This document shows, piece after piece, positions 54,510-63,587 of a stretch of 64,000 nt of DNA. Below the pieces are notes generated by a model that had not been told where the DNA came from, ran no database searches, and was given only the letters and a program-made list of their open reading frames with translations. The stretch comes from Candidatus Koribacter versatilis Ellin345. GTDB taxonomy: Bacteria > Acidobacteriota > Terriglobia > Terriglobales > Acidobacteriaceae. Each line of letters opens with the position of its first letter. Within the stretch, counting starts at the first letter, position 1. A program made the position numbers and the translations under genes. The stretch spans positions 3,906,001 through 3,970,000 of the forward strand of contig NC_008009.1 of NCBI RefSeq assembly GCF_000014005.1, in the 5' to 3' direction.

Positions 54510-54968
54510 TTATTGTTTGGCAGCCTGAGCGCGGCGAGCGGCCATTTTCTTCAGTCGTTCGGTAAACGCGGCCAGCTTCTGTTGCGCCAGTTCCGTATGG
54601 TTGATGAGCTTTTCGGACTGCGCCATCAAATGCGGATTGTCGAGCTTCTCGCGCACTTCTGCCAGGTACGGAGCGATTTTGGCGTAGACGAAAAACAGCT
54701 CGCCCTGGGTATCGAGGAACAGGCCCTCATTCAGCGCGCCGTGATGCACGAGGGTTGCGGCCATTTCCCAGAAGGAGGTTACCTGCCGGAAATAAGCGTT
54801 CTCGGGCGTCTGCGCCTGGATGAGAGCGATGATCTCGTCCGCCGATTGCGGATTAAAGCCGCCGAAAAATTTGCGGGCATCGCGCATCACCGGTTCGCGA
54901 CGAAGATCGTAGAGCTTCAGTACTAGTTCTGCATCTGCATGCGTAGCTTTGCCAAAATCATCGGACAT
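54510..54968 (-). CDS. Conserved-looking hypothetical cytoplasmic protein
   Basis: 152 residues, predicted to be mostly alpha-helical with no signal or membrane helix. It begins MSDDFGKATHADAELVLKLY and ends in a basic Ala/Arg/Lys-rich tail. An AGAGGTG site lies before the ATG (GAGGTGCTCG). No family is named. It stands about 85 bases before the alpha/beta hydrolase start, on the same strand, and 60 bases after topA. Confidence 0.78.
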   Translation of the reverse strand: MSDDFGKATHADAELVLKLYDLRREPVMRDARKFFGGFNPQSADEIIALIQAQTPENAYFRQVTSFWEMAATLVHHGALNEGLFLDTQGELFFVYAKIAPYLAEVREKLDNPHLMAQSEKLINHTELAQQKLAAFTERLKKMAARRAQAAKQ

Positions 54969-55028
54969 CGAGCACCTCTTGGATATGGGTTGGAATGGAA
55001 AAGGGCCGCCGGAAAGGCGACCCTGATT

Positions 55029-57590
55029 TTACGCTACGTCCGCGGACTTTTCCGGCTCATCGGTATTTTCCGGTTCCGCGATTTTCACCGAGTAGTCACA
55101 TTTCACGGCGTTCTCGGTCTCTGCTGCTTTCTTCTTGCCGCGACGCTTGGGCTCTTCCGACGCGGTCGCCTTGTTGTTCGGACAGGTGAGGTAGGTACCG
55201 GACTTCAGCTTTTTCTCCAGCACATACTCGCTGCCGCACTTCGGGCACGGCTGCGCCACCGGCTTGTTGGCCGACGTGAAATCGCACTTGGGATAGCGGG
55301 CACAGCCGTAGAAGAAGTTGCCGCGACGCGCCTTCTTCTCGACGATCTCGCCTTCCTTGCACTGCGGACACTTCACGCCCACGAAGTTCTGCTTGATCCA
55401 CTTGCACTCCGGATAGCCGCTGCACGAGACGAACTCGCCGAAGCGTCCATGTCGTAGTACGAGAGGCCGCGTACATTCCGGGCACTTCTCATCGAGCGGA
55501 ACATCGGGAATCTTCTTGGCCTGGTCGAGGCGCCGCGTGGTCTTGCACTCCGGATAGCCGGTACAAGCCATGAACTGACCGAAGCGCCCGCGCTTCAGCA
55601 CCATTCCGCGCCCGCAGTTCTCGCAGTACTCTTCCTGCTCGGTCTCCTGCACATCGGCGGTGTCGAGGTCGGGCAGGTCGATCGGATTTTCCTTGGTGAA
55701 CGTGCAGCTGTTCGGGTCCTTCTTGTCGTACGAACTGCACGCATAGAACGAACCGTGCTTGCCCCACTTGATGACGAGTGGTGAGCCGCAACGCTCGCAC
55801 TTTTCGTCGGTGGGCTTCTCCATGCGCTTGATGTTTTCCATGTGCTTCTGCGCATAGTCGAGGTTGGTTTCGAACTTGTCGTAAAACTCTTTCAGCGTGT
55901 CGGTCCACTTTTTCTGGCCGTCTTCCACTTCGTCGAGTTCTTCTTCCATCCGCGACGTGAACTTGGTGTCGAAGATGTCTTTGAAGTTGGCGACCAGCAG
56001 GTCGGTGACGACCATGCCGATTTCAGTTGGGAAGAACTTGCCTCCGCGGCCTGGCGTCTTCTGCACGTAGCCACGGTCCTGGATGGTGCTGAGAATGGCG
56101 GCGTACGTGGAAGGCCGCCCGATTCCCTGCTCTTCCAGTTCCTTCACGAGCGACGCCTCGTTGTAACGCGGTGGCGGCTCGGTGAAGTGCTGCTCCGGCT
56201 TGATCGCCTTCAGCGTGAGCGTCTGGCCCTCGACGAGCGGCGGCAGCTTGTGCTTCAGCGCATCATCTTCCTCGTCCTTGCCTTCCTTCGACTCCTCGTA
56301 AACCTTGAGGAAACCTTCGAACTTGAGGACCGAACCGGTCACGCGGAAGTTGTAGGTGCGATCGGCCTTGGCATCAATGTCCACCGTGGTCTGATCGAAG
56401 ACCGCAGGCGCCATCTGCGAAGCGACGAAGCGCTGCCAGATCAACTTGTAGACCTTCATCTCATCGTCTTTGAGATAGGCCTTCAGATCATCGGGCGTAT
56501 GGGCAACGGACGAAGGGCGAATGGCTTCGTGCGCGCCCTGCGCATCCTTCTTCTGCTTATAAACGTTGGGCGATTCCGGCAGGAACTGCGGGCCGTAGCT
56601 GGTGCCGATCAGTTCGCGTACTTCGGTCAGCGCTTCATTGGAAACGCGGGTGGAGTCGGTACGCATATAAGTAATGAGGCCGACCGTACCCTCTTCGCCG
56701 AGTTCCACGCCTTCATACAAATGCTGCGCGATCATCATCGCGCGCTTCACGCTCATTCCCAGCTTGCGCGAGGCATCCTGCTGGAACTTGCTGGTGGTGA
56801 ACGGCGCTGCCGCGTTGCGGCGACGCTCGCGATTATCAACCGAACGTACCGACCACTCGGCATTGTCCAGTTGATCGACAATCTTCTTCGACTCTTCTTC
56901 GTTGCCGACTTCGAGCTTCTCGCCGTCAATACCGGTGAAGCGCGCGTCGAAATCCGGCGGCTTCTGCCCGTGCAGGTGGGCGTCGATCGTCCAATATTCT
57001 TTGGAGACGAACGCCTTGATTTCGCGCTCACGTTCGACGATCAGTCGCAGTGCGACGGTTTGCACCCGTCCGGCGGAGAGGCCACGGCGGACTTTGTCCC
57101 ACAGCAGCGGGGAGACCTGGAAACCCACGAGACGGTCGAGAATGCGGCGCGTCTGCTGCGCATCCACGAGGTTGCGGTCAATTTCGCGAGGCTTCGCGAA
57201 GGCTTCCTGGACGGCCTTTTTCGTGATTTCGTTGAAGGTTACGCGATAGAACGGCTTACTGTCGGTCTTCTTCTTTTTCTTACCGTCGCCGTCGCCAAGT
57301 TCCTCGGCAAGGTGCGCAGCAATGGCTTCGCCTTCGCGGTCCGGGTCAGGCGCGAGGTAGATGGCGTCAGCGTCTTTCGCCAGCTTCTTCAGCTTGGCGA
57401 CAACTTTTTCCTTGCCCGGGATAACCACATACTCGGTGTCGAAGTTATTTTCGATATCGACGCCGAGGCCTTTTTTCGGCAGGTCTTTGATATGACCGAG
57501 CGAGGCTTCGACCTCGTATCCTTTGCCGAGATATTTTTGAATCGTCTTCGCCTTCGCCGGCGATTCAACGATTACCAATCCCTTTGCCAA
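55029..57590 (-). CDS. topA: DNA topoisomerase I
   Basis: 853 residues. The N-terminal Toprim domain has VESPAKAKTIQKYLG and PDPDREGEAIAAH; the catalytic tyrosine is Tyr308 in GLITYMRTDSTRV. The enzyme relaxes negative supercoils by single-strand passage. The C-terminal third carries five zinc-ribbon modules (pairs such as CERCG...CSSY, CENCG...CTGYPEC, CPECT...CSGYPEC, CPQCK...CARYPKC, CPKCG...CPN), more than the three in E. coli. The start codon is TTG, with a GAAGGAA site. dprA lies upstream on the same strand. Confidence 0.97.
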   Translation of the reverse strand: MAKGLVIVESPAKAKTIQKYLGKGYEVEASLGHIKDLPKKGLGVDIENNFDTEYVVIPGKEKVVAKLKKLAKDADAIYLAPDPDREGEAIAAHLAEELGDGDGKKKKKTDSKPFYRVTFNEITKKAVQEAFAKPREIDRNLVDAQQTRRILDRLVGFQVSPLLWDKVRRGLSAGRVQTVALRLIVEREREIKAFVSKEYWTIDAHLHGQKPPDFDARFTGIDGEKLEVGNEEESKKIVDQLDNAEWSVRSVDNRERRRNAAAPFTTSKFQQDASRKLGMSVKRAMMIAQHLYEGVELGEEGTVGLITYMRTDSTRVSNEALTEVRELIGTSYGPQFLPESPNVYKQKKDAQGAHEAIRPSSVAHTPDDLKAYLKDDEMKVYKLIWQRFVASQMAPAVFDQTTVDIDAKADRTYNFRVTGSVLKFEGFLKVYEESKEGKDEEDDALKHKLPPLVEGQTLTLKAIKPEQHFTEPPPRYNEASLVKELEEQGIGRPSTYAAILSTIQDRGYVQKTPGRGGKFFPTEIGMVVTDLLVANFKDIFDTKFTSRMEEELDEVEDGQKKWTDTLKEFYDKFETNLDYAQKHMENIKRMEKPTDEKCERCGSPLVIKWGKHGSFYACSSYDKKDPNSCTFTKENPIDLPDLDTADVQETEQEEYCENCGRGMVLKRGRFGQFMACTGYPECKTTRRLDQAKKIPDVPLDEKCPECTRPLVLRHGRFGEFVSCSGYPECKWIKQNFVGVKCPQCKEGEIVEKKARRGNFFYGCARYPKCDFTSANKPVAQPCPKCGSEYVLEKKLKSGTYLTCPNNKATASEEPKRRGKKKAAETENAVKCDYSVKIAEPENTDEPEKSADVA

Positions 57591-57699
57591 TGTTTCCTTC
57601 TTCCTCTTTTACGATTGCAACAGATGCAGCAGAATTAAATAAGGTGCGAGAGACACTTTCCAAGAAACTAGCACGGATTCAGACCAGCAGCAAAAAACG

Positions 57700-58857
57700 C
57701 TACATGCTACGAACGTAGTATTTTCCGGGCATCTGCCTGATTTTGCTCGCCATTTCCAGTTCAAATAATGCCGAAAATATCTCTGCCGAAGACAGCCGTC
57801 CATCCAGCTTTTCGATCAATTCATCAATGTGCATCGATTCGTCCGCACGCAGTAACGCGTACACTTTGCGTTCTTGAGCCGGCATTTCGTGCTGGTCGAA
57901 TAGAGATGCTGCCTGGGGCGTTTCGGTCGCAAGCGCCTCAGGCGGCGGTATCTGCAAACGGATGTCGCTGCCCAGTTCTTCCCACACATCTTCCCACGTG
58001 GCAACGAGCTTCGCGCCCTGCTTGATGAGTGTATTCGGCCCCCACGAAAGCTTGTTGGTCACATTGCCGGGGACTGCGAACACCTCGCGACACTGCTCCA
58101 GCGCGCAACGCGCGGTGATACGCGTACCGCTGTATTCACCGGCTTCGATCACGAGTACACCGACCGAGAGCCCGCTGATGATCCGGTTGCGGATAGGGAA
58201 ATTCTGAGGCGCCGGAAATGTTCCCGTCGGGAACTCACTGATCAATGCGCCGCCAAATTCGACGATCTGTTCGGCCAGCTTCTTGTTCGCGCGCGGATAG
58301 ATTTCATCCACGCCGGTGCCGAAGACTGCGACGGTCTTTCCGCGGGCATTTATCGTCCCACGGTGGGCAGCGGTATCCACTCCGCGCGCCAACCCACTTA
58401 ATATGATGACGCCACGTGCCGCAAGGTCGCAGGAGAGCCGCTCGGCCATCCCCAGGCCATAGGGCGTGGGGTGCCGGGTGCCTACCACTGCCATCCCCGG
58501 CTTGCTCAGGATGCTCACATCACCGCGCACCCGCAGCGCCAGTGGCGGATCGTAAATCTCCATCAATCGCGGCGGATATTCAGGATCGCCAATGGCTACG
58601 ATCTTCGCGCCGGCCTGCGCGGTCTTCACCATCTCGTCTTCCGCCAGTTCGTACGACTTTCCCAGTGCGATCGATTGCGCGGAGGCTGCGGGCAATCCAG
58701 AAGCTTCAAGTTCCGTCAGAGAGGCGCGGAAGATTCTTTCGACATCGCCGAAGTGTTCGACGAGGCGCCGTCCGCGCGTGGGACCGAGTTGTGGAGTGAG
58801 CGAGAGCGCCAGCCATTGGCGCTGGCGGTTGGAAGTGGTGGGTTCAACGACAGTCAC
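57700..58857 (-). CDS. dprA: DNA-processing protein DprA
   Basis: 385 residues. An N-terminal helical (SAM-like) segment, a Rossmann-like DprA domain (AVVGTRHPTPYGLGMAE, SGLARGVDTAAHRG, VFGTGVDEIYPRANKKL) and a C-terminal winged-helix domain are present. DprA loads RecA on incoming single-stranded DNA in natural transformation. topA follows after about 110 bases, a common pair in many bacteria. The 5' end is 45 bases from the divergent mqnA start. Confidence 0.95.
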   Translation of the reverse strand: MTVVEPTTSNRQRQWLALSLTPQLGPTRGRRLVEHFGDVERIFRASLTELEASGLPAASAQSIALGKSYELAEDEMVKTAQAGAKIVAIGDPEYPPRLMEIYDPPLALRVRGDVSILSKPGMAVVGTRHPTPYGLGMAERLSCDLAARGVIILSGLARGVDTAAHRGTINARGKTVAVFGTGVDEIYPRANKKLAEQIVEFGGALISEFPTGTFPAPQNFPIRNRIISGLSVGVLVIEAGEYSGTRITARCALEQCREVFAVPGNVTNKLSWGPNTLIKQGAKLVATWEDVWEELGSDIRLQIPPPEALATETPQAASLFDQHEMPAQERKVYALLRADESMHIDELIEKLDGRLSSAEIFSALFELEMASKIRQMPGKYYVRSM

Positions 58858-58902
58858 GCGAGGCCCCAGTTTGCTAGAATCGTCCGTTTGCCCAGAGGGT
58901 CA

Positions 58903-59739
58903 ATGGCTCAACTTAGAGTTTCCGCAATTTCTTTCCTGAATACAGCACCGCTAATGTGGGACTTCGCGCACGGCAACGTCGGGACGGGCTTCGATGTGCA
59001 CTACACGCTGCCCGCACAATGTGCAGAAGAACTGCGCCAGGGCAGCGCGGATATTGGGATCATTCCGGTGTTTACCTACGCGCTGATACCGAATCTCGTG
59101 CTGATTCCCGATATTGCAATCGCCACGAAAGGAGTGGTGCGGTCGATCCTGCTGATCAGCAAAGTGCCGGTGGAACAGATCAAAAGCGTGGCGCTTGATA
59201 CGTCGTCGCGCACTAGCGTGAACCTGACGCGGGTGCTGTTCTCGAAATTCTGGGACGGTGAACGCAGCTTTATTTCCCACCCGCCCGACCTCGACCAGAT
59301 GCTCGCGAAGTGCGATGCCGGGCTGCTGATTGGCGATCCGGCGCTCCGCGCTAAGACCGCTGGATACCACGTGTATGACCTTGCAACCGAGTGGAAGAAG
59401 TTCACCGGCAAGCCATTCGTGTTTGCGGTGTGGGCGATCCGCATGGCCGCGCTCACCGGCAATGATCACGCGACAAAGGTGGTGGAGATCTTCCAACGCT
59501 CGCGCGACAACGGCCTGAAGCCGGAGCACGTGGACGAGCTCGCGCGCGAGTGGTCGCCAAAGATCGGCATCTCGGAACGCGATGTTCACGAGTACCTCAC
59601 CCACAACATTGATTACCATCTCGATGCCGAGAACCTAGAAGGACTGGCCCTGTTCTTTCAGTATTGCGAAGAGCTGAAACTGATCGAAAAGGCGCCCGAG
59701 CTGCGTTTTCTTCCCGCTCACAACTGGTTCTCGAAATAG
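58903..59739 (+). CDS. mqnA: Menaquinone biosynthesis enzyme MqnA (chorismate dehydratase)
   Basis: 278 residues, of periplasmic-binding-protein fold. Residues such as ISFLNTAPLMW at the N-terminus and DIGIIPVFTYALIP match MqnA, which converts chorismate to 3-[(1-carboxyvinyl)oxy]benzoate for the futalosine route. The ATG at 58903 follows AGAGGG at the right spacing. A longer open frame to 58471 runs antisense to dprA and is rejected. No mqnB, C or D gene lies in the window. Confidence 0.92.
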   Translation: MAQLRVSAISFLNTAPLMWDFAHGNVGTGFDVHYTLPAQCAEELRQGSADIGIIPVFTYALIPNLVLIPDIAIATKGVVRSILLISKVPVEQIKSVALDTSSRTSVNLTRVLFSKFWDGERSFISHPPDLDQMLAKCDAGLLIGDPALRAKTAGYHVYDLATEWKKFTGKPFVFAVWAIRMAALTGNDHATKVVEIFQRSRDNGLKPEHVDELAREWSPKIGISERDVHEYLTHNIDYHLDAENLEGLALFFQYCEELKLIEKAPELRFLPAHNWFSK

Positions 59740-59820
59740 CCTGTTGGGGCGCTGCTTCACGACTATTTACACGGACTGGCAGCGCGAGTAGCTCATTTTC
59801 TGCTTCTAACTGAGGCAGGA

Positions 59821-60465
59821 ATGATGCTCCTTGTCTCCAGTTCGCAGGCGCTCATGCACTGGTTGCACCGCCTGGGCGGGCCGGGCCTGCTGCTGCTCGC
59901 GCAGGTGGATAACTCGCCTGTTCCAGTGCCCGGCAGCATGGACGTGCTGCTCATCATTCTTGCCAGCTCTCACAAAGAGCTGTGGTGGTACTACGCGCTG
60001 ATGGCGCTGGTGGGATCGGTGATTGCCAGCTACTTCACGTATCGGTTGAGCGCAAAGGGCGGCAAAGAAACACTCGAAAAGAAAATTGGAGAGGGCCGCG
60101 CGAAGAAGGTGTACTCGGTCTTCGAGAAATACGGATTCTTATCGCTGTTGCTCGGTGCCGTCGCTCCACCTCCGGTCCCGATGTCGGCATTTCTCATGAC
60201 TGCGGGAGCATTGCAGTATCCGCTGAAGAAATTCCTCGCCGCCGTCGCGATTGGGCGCACCATCCGTTACGCGCTGATCGCCTACTTTGCTTCTCTCTAC
60301 GGTCATTCGCTCATCCGCGTAATGAACCGCTATTACAAGCCGCTGCTGATTTTTGCGATTGTGCTGGGCGTTGCTGGCGGACTGTTCGCGCTCTACCACT
60401 TCAAGCGGGCGCAGCGGAAGAAGCAAAAAGAAGATAAAGGTAAGCCGCATCGGGTAGCTGCATAA
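59821..60465 (+). CDS. VTT-domain (DedA/SNARE-associated) membrane protein
   Basis: 214 residues with about four to five hydrophobic segments. The VTT region shows the re-entrant motif around PVPVPGSMDVLLI and a second GAVAPPPVPMSAF segment. The tail is basic and lies in the cytoplasm. DedA/YqaA-like proteins move lipids such as undecaprenyl phosphate or polar phospholipids across the inner membrane. An AGGCAGGA site precedes tandem ATG codons (59821 and 59824). Confidence 0.87.
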   Translation: MMLLVSSSQALMHWLHRLGGPGLLLLAQVDNSPVPVPGSMDVLLIILASSHKELWWYYALMALVGSVIASYFTYRLSAKGGKETLEKKIGEGRAKKVYSVFEKYGFLSLLLGAVAPPPVPMSAFLMTAGALQYPLKKFLAAVAIGRTIRYALIAYFASLYGHSLIRVMNRYYKPLLIFAIVLGVAGGLFALYHFKRAQRKKQKEDKGKPHRVAA

Positions 60466-60514
60466 AGCGAAACGGCGACGCCTTCGCGCCGCCGTCGCAA
60501 TGCTTCCAATTCAG

Positions 60515-61627
60515 CTAGTTTTTCGGAGCGTAGTAGCCTTTACGCGCGCGGACCTTGTACTTTTTGTTGTCGGCCGCAATCTCGATCGCGCGATAGTGAC
60601 CGTCTTTCTTGAAGTCGGCGGGCACGTACGACACCGCATACTGGCTGCGCAATTCGTCCTGAATTTCCGAAAAGGCGTTCGCTACGTCGGAAATCTTGAA
60701 GGGGAAGAAGGCGCGTCCGCCCGTTGCCTCAGCGAAGCGCTCGAGCACTTTGTCGCCGCGCAGCTTCAGGCCACTGGTGTTGGTGGAAATCGCGTAAATG
60801 ATGACTTCCGCGCGCTGTGCCATCTCGACCGCTTCTTCCCGGGTGACGCGGCTCTGGTTGTCCTCACCGTCGCTGAGCAGGATCATCGCCTTGCGCATGG
60901 CGGTGTTGCCATTCTCCTTCAGCAACTTGTCGCGGCAGGCGTAGTAGATCGCGTCGTACATGGCGGTACCGCCGCCCGGACGCAGCATGCGTACACCTTT
61001 ACCGAGAAGGTCGGTGTCGTCGGTGAAATCCTGGGTTACTTCGGCTGTGGTATCGAAGCCGATGACGAACGCCTTGTCGAACTTGGGACGAATGATCTGG
61101 TTCAGGAATTCGATCGCCGATTCCTGCTCGAACTTGAAACGGTCGCGAATCGAGTTGCTGGAGTCAATCAGCAAGCCGACGCGCAGCGGCAGGTTCGTTT
61201 CCTTGCGGAAGTCGCGGATGGAGGCGACTGGCTTGCCATCGTCAACAAACTTGAAGTCGGGCTGGCTGAGGTCCTTCACGAAGCGATTGCGCTTGTCGGT
61301 CACCGTAAAGATGACGTTCACTTCGTTCACACCGACAACGATCTTGGTGATGGCCTGGTCGTCGGAAGGCGTGTCGGCCTTGGCATCGTTCTGTGGGGTA
61401 GGGGGCTTGGGGGCCGGGGCTGACGGAGCGTCTTTCGGGATCGCCGGAAGCGGTAACGCAGGCGACGAGGACTGCTGCGGTGCAGGATTCGCTGCCGCCT
61501 GTGCAGCCGCGTCCTTTTGCTGCTGCTGTTGCAGCGTAGCCGAAGGCGCCGAAGGAAGTTCCGCCGGTTGTTGCGCGACGGCCAAAACTGCCGTCCCAAG
61601 AATGGCCAAGAACAAGCTGGGTCTCAT
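60515..61627 (-). CDS. Exported VWFA-related acidobacterial protein
   Basis: 370 residues. A signal peptide (FLAILGTAVLAVAQQ) and a Pro/Ala/Gln-rich linker are followed by a VWFA-related acidobacterial domain. The MIDAS motif DSSNS (DxSxS, near residue 152) is intact. Such domains bind ligands or proteins via a metal ion. The family is a marker of Acidobacteria. A TATAAT box lies 13 bases before the ATG and no ribosome site is visible, so the message may be nearly leaderless. Confidence 0.92.
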   Translation of the reverse strand: MRPSLFLAILGTAVLAVAQQPAELPSAPSATLQQQQQKDAAAQAAANPAPQQSSSPALPLPAIPKDAPSAPAPKPPTPQNDAKADTPSDDQAITKIVVGVNEVNVIFTVTDKRNRFVKDLSQPDFKFVDDGKPVASIRDFRKETNLPLRVGLLIDSSNSIRDRFKFEQESAIEFLNQIIRPKFDKAFVIGFDTTAEVTQDFTDDTDLLGKGVRMLRPGGGTAMYDAIYYACRDKLLKENGNTAMRKAMILLSDGEDNQSRVTREEAVEMAQRAEVIIYAISTNTSGLKLRGDKVLERFAEATGGRAFFPFKISDVANAFSEIQDELRSQYAVSYVPADFKKDGHYRAIEIAADNKKYKVRARKGYYAPKN

Positions 61628-61639
61628 GCGATATCAGTC

Positions 61640-61645
61640 ATTATA
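61640..61645 (-). promoter_or_regulatory. Predicted -10 box of the VWFA-related gene
   Basis: A TATAAT on the minus strand lies 12 bases upstream of the ATG at 61627. A start about seven bases downstream would leave a leader of only a few bases. No convincing -35 element is seen. Confidence 0.4.
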
Positions 61646-61691
61646 AGCTGAGCACCACGTTGGTTCCGGTGAATCCGAGGTCACCTTCGGA

Positions 61692-62693
61692 CTACGTCCC
61701 GCGTACTTCCGGATGCCGCAATGTCTCAGCGAAATCCTCTAGTGCCGCTGGAACTTTGGTTACAAAACGCAGTGCTTTTCCCGTTGCGGGCTGCTGCAAT
61801 TCGATTTCTGCCGCGTGGAGGAAATTTCGCTCCAGGGACGCCATCTTCGATGGCATCCCTTTCAACGCCTTCGTAACCCGCAACTCACCCGGCGCACCGT
61901 AGAGCGTGTCGCCCACCACCGGATGGCCCAAACTGGCCATATGCACGCGGATCTGGTGGGTGCGGCCGGTCTCGATCTTCACCTCGACCAGCGCGAACTT
62001 GCCGTACGGAGACTCGATCTTCTCCTTCACTTCGTAGTGGCTCAGCGCATCGCGTCCACCTGACCCGCGGGTCGTCATCCGCGTGCGGCGCGACATGTCG
62101 CGCGCGATCGGCAGGTTGATGGTTCCCTTCAGTTTCTTCGGCCATCCATGCACCAGAGCCACGTACTTCTTATGAACCCGTCGCGAGGAAAACTGTTCCG
62201 CGAGCTTGCGGTGCGCAACGTCGTTCTTCGCAACCACGATCAGTCCGCTGGTCTCTTTGTCCAAGCGGTGAACGATACCGGGCCGCATGTCGCCGCCGAC
62301 TTCTGACAGCGCTCGGAACCGATACAGCAGCGCATTCACCAGCGTCCCGCGATTACGCTCTTCCTCCGTTGCACCAGCGCCAACATGCACCATCATTCCT
62401 GCCGGCTTGTTGATGACCGCGAGATCATCGTCTTCGTACACCACATCGAGCGGAATATCTTCGGGAATCGCGCGCAACGGCGGCGGCTGATATTCGCCGA
62501 CGACATCGATCACTTCGCTTCCGCGCAGCTTATAGGACGGCTTGGAGGACTTTCCGTCTACCAGGATCTTTTCGTCGTCGATCAGCGCCTGTACGCGAGC
62601 GCGTGAGACGTCGGGGAGATGCGAGACGAGATATTGATCCAGGCGAATGTTCGCGTCGTCTGCGCTGACCTGGATGTGTTGTGCGCCGTCCAT
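61692..62693 (-). CDS. RluD-family rRNA/tRNA pseudouridine synthase
   Basis: 333 residues. An N-terminal S4 RNA-binding domain (IRLDQYLVSHLPDVSRARVQ) is followed by the synthase domain with the catalytic motif HRLDKETSGL and RTHQIRVHMASLG. It isomerises uridines in rRNA; RluD itself acts on helix 69 of 23S rRNA, but RluC-like specificity cannot be excluded. ATG start; 19 bases separate it from the preceding gene. Confidence 0.93.
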   Translation of the reverse strand: MDGAQHIQVSADDANIRLDQYLVSHLPDVSRARVQALIDDEKILVDGKSSKPSYKLRGSEVIDVVGEYQPPPLRAIPEDIPLDVVYEDDDLAVINKPAGMMVHVGAGATEEERNRGTLVNALLYRFRALSEVGGDMRPGIVHRLDKETSGLIVVAKNDVAHRKLAEQFSSRRVHKKYVALVHGWPKKLKGTINLPIARDMSRRTRMTTRGSGGRDALSHYEVKEKIESPYGKFALVEVKIETGRTHQIRVHMASLGHPVVGDTLYGAPGELRVTKALKGMPSKMASLERNFLHAAEIELQQPATGKALRFVTKVPAALEDFAETLRHPEVRGT

Positions 62694-62712
62694 GTCGGCA
62701 TTATCTCAGAGC

Positions 62713-63273
62713 CTAAGCCGAACGTAGCCGGCCGCGCAGCGTGCCGACGAACCGTTCATCGGCGCGGGTTGAGAACAACTCCACGACGGAGTTGCCATTG
62801 CGCACCGCGAGCCAGAAGGTCGCGACCAGCAGGAGTCCGGTGATCGCGAAGTTCTGCCAGCCATTCAACGGCCACTGGCCAGACCACGTCCAGGCATGGG
62901 CCTGCGTGAATGGGGCGAAGTATGGAATTGGCCAGGAATCGCCATCCGGGCCACGTGCGCCGATCAGGTCGCAAAGCAGATGCAGATGAAAACTCGCAAG
63001 CACGAATAGCGCGGTCTTCAGTCGTTCGCCGCAGAACGCCACCGCGACGAGCGTGACGATGATCGCGAACAGCAGCGTATGCAGCTGATGATGGAATTCG
63101 GAAAACCACAGCAGCGGATGCGCGCTGTGCCGCGTAAATAACTCCGGAACCACGCCAAGTCCGTCGATGTCAGGGATGACTCCCGCGATCATGACGGCCA
63201 CGCGCCCGCGATGATCGAGGCGCGAGAACCCGGCAAGCACTCCTGCAGCCAGGAGATGAGTCGCCGGGCTCAT
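62713..63273 (-). CDS. Membrane-bound metal-dependent hydrolase, YdjM-like
   Basis: 186 residues with about four membrane helices. It starts MSPATHLLAAGVLAG with a histidine typical of YdjM-like hydrolases; GVIPDIDGLG gives acidic ligands and HHQLHTL and FHLHLLCDLIGARG give histidine ligands. The substrate is unknown. ATG start two bases after the Rieske stop; four genes (rsmA, Rieske, YdjM-like, RluD-like) appear to share a transcript. Confidence 0.85.
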   Translation of the reverse strand: MSPATHLLAAGVLAGFSRLDHRGRVAVMIAGVIPDIDGLGVVPELFTRHSAHPLLWFSEFHHQLHTLLFAIIVTLVAVAFCGERLKTALFVLASFHLHLLCDLIGARGPDGDSWPIPYFAPFTQAHAWTWSGQWPLNGWQNFAITGLLLVATFWLAVRNGNSVVELFSTRADERFVGTLRGRLRSA

Positions 63274-63275
63274 CG

Positions 63276-63584
63276 CTAGATCTTCACCAGCACGTCATCG
63301 CCTTCGATTTTCAGCTCGTAGACATCGACACCGAGGGTGGCACTCTGCTCGCTCTTGCCGGTCACGAGATCGAATTGCCAGCCATGCCACGGGCAGACCA
63401 TCTTCCCCTCGTCTACCACGCCCTGGCCGAGCGGGCCGCCGCGATGCGCGCAAACATTGTTCATCGCGACGTACTTGCCGTTTTCGTTGGCAATACAGAT
63501 GGTGCGCTGTTCAACCACAAACTCTCGTCCTTCTCCGAGAGGCGGCAACTCGCTGACAATTGCGATCTTTCTAAACTCTGACAT
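63276..63584 (-). CDS. Small Rieske [2Fe-2S] ferredoxin-type protein
   Basis: 102 residues, the size of stand-alone Rieske ferredoxins. The cluster ligands are intact: CAHRGGPLG (Cys-x-His) and CPWHGWQFD (Cys-x-x-His). Such proteins carry electrons to oxygenases or are NirD-like small subunits. No oxygenase gene lies nearby. It begins just after the rsmA stop codon. Confidence 0.93.
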   Translation of the reverse strand: MSEFRKIAIVSELPPLGEGREFVVEQRTICIANENGKYVAMNNVCAHRGGPLGQGVVDEGKMVCPWHGWQFDLVTGKSEQSATLGVDVYELKIEGDDVLVKI

Positions 63585-63587
63585 CCC

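Noticed and set aside
55842-57638. A 598-residue open frame on the plus strand opposite topA
   Set aside because: It mirrors the codon pattern of topA, has an unlikely composition (Leu, Phe, Arg, Val), no ribosome site and no family look.
58471-58902. N-terminal extension of MqnA
   Set aside because: It lies antisense to dprA; the ATG at 58903 has a good ribosome site and the family N-terminus.
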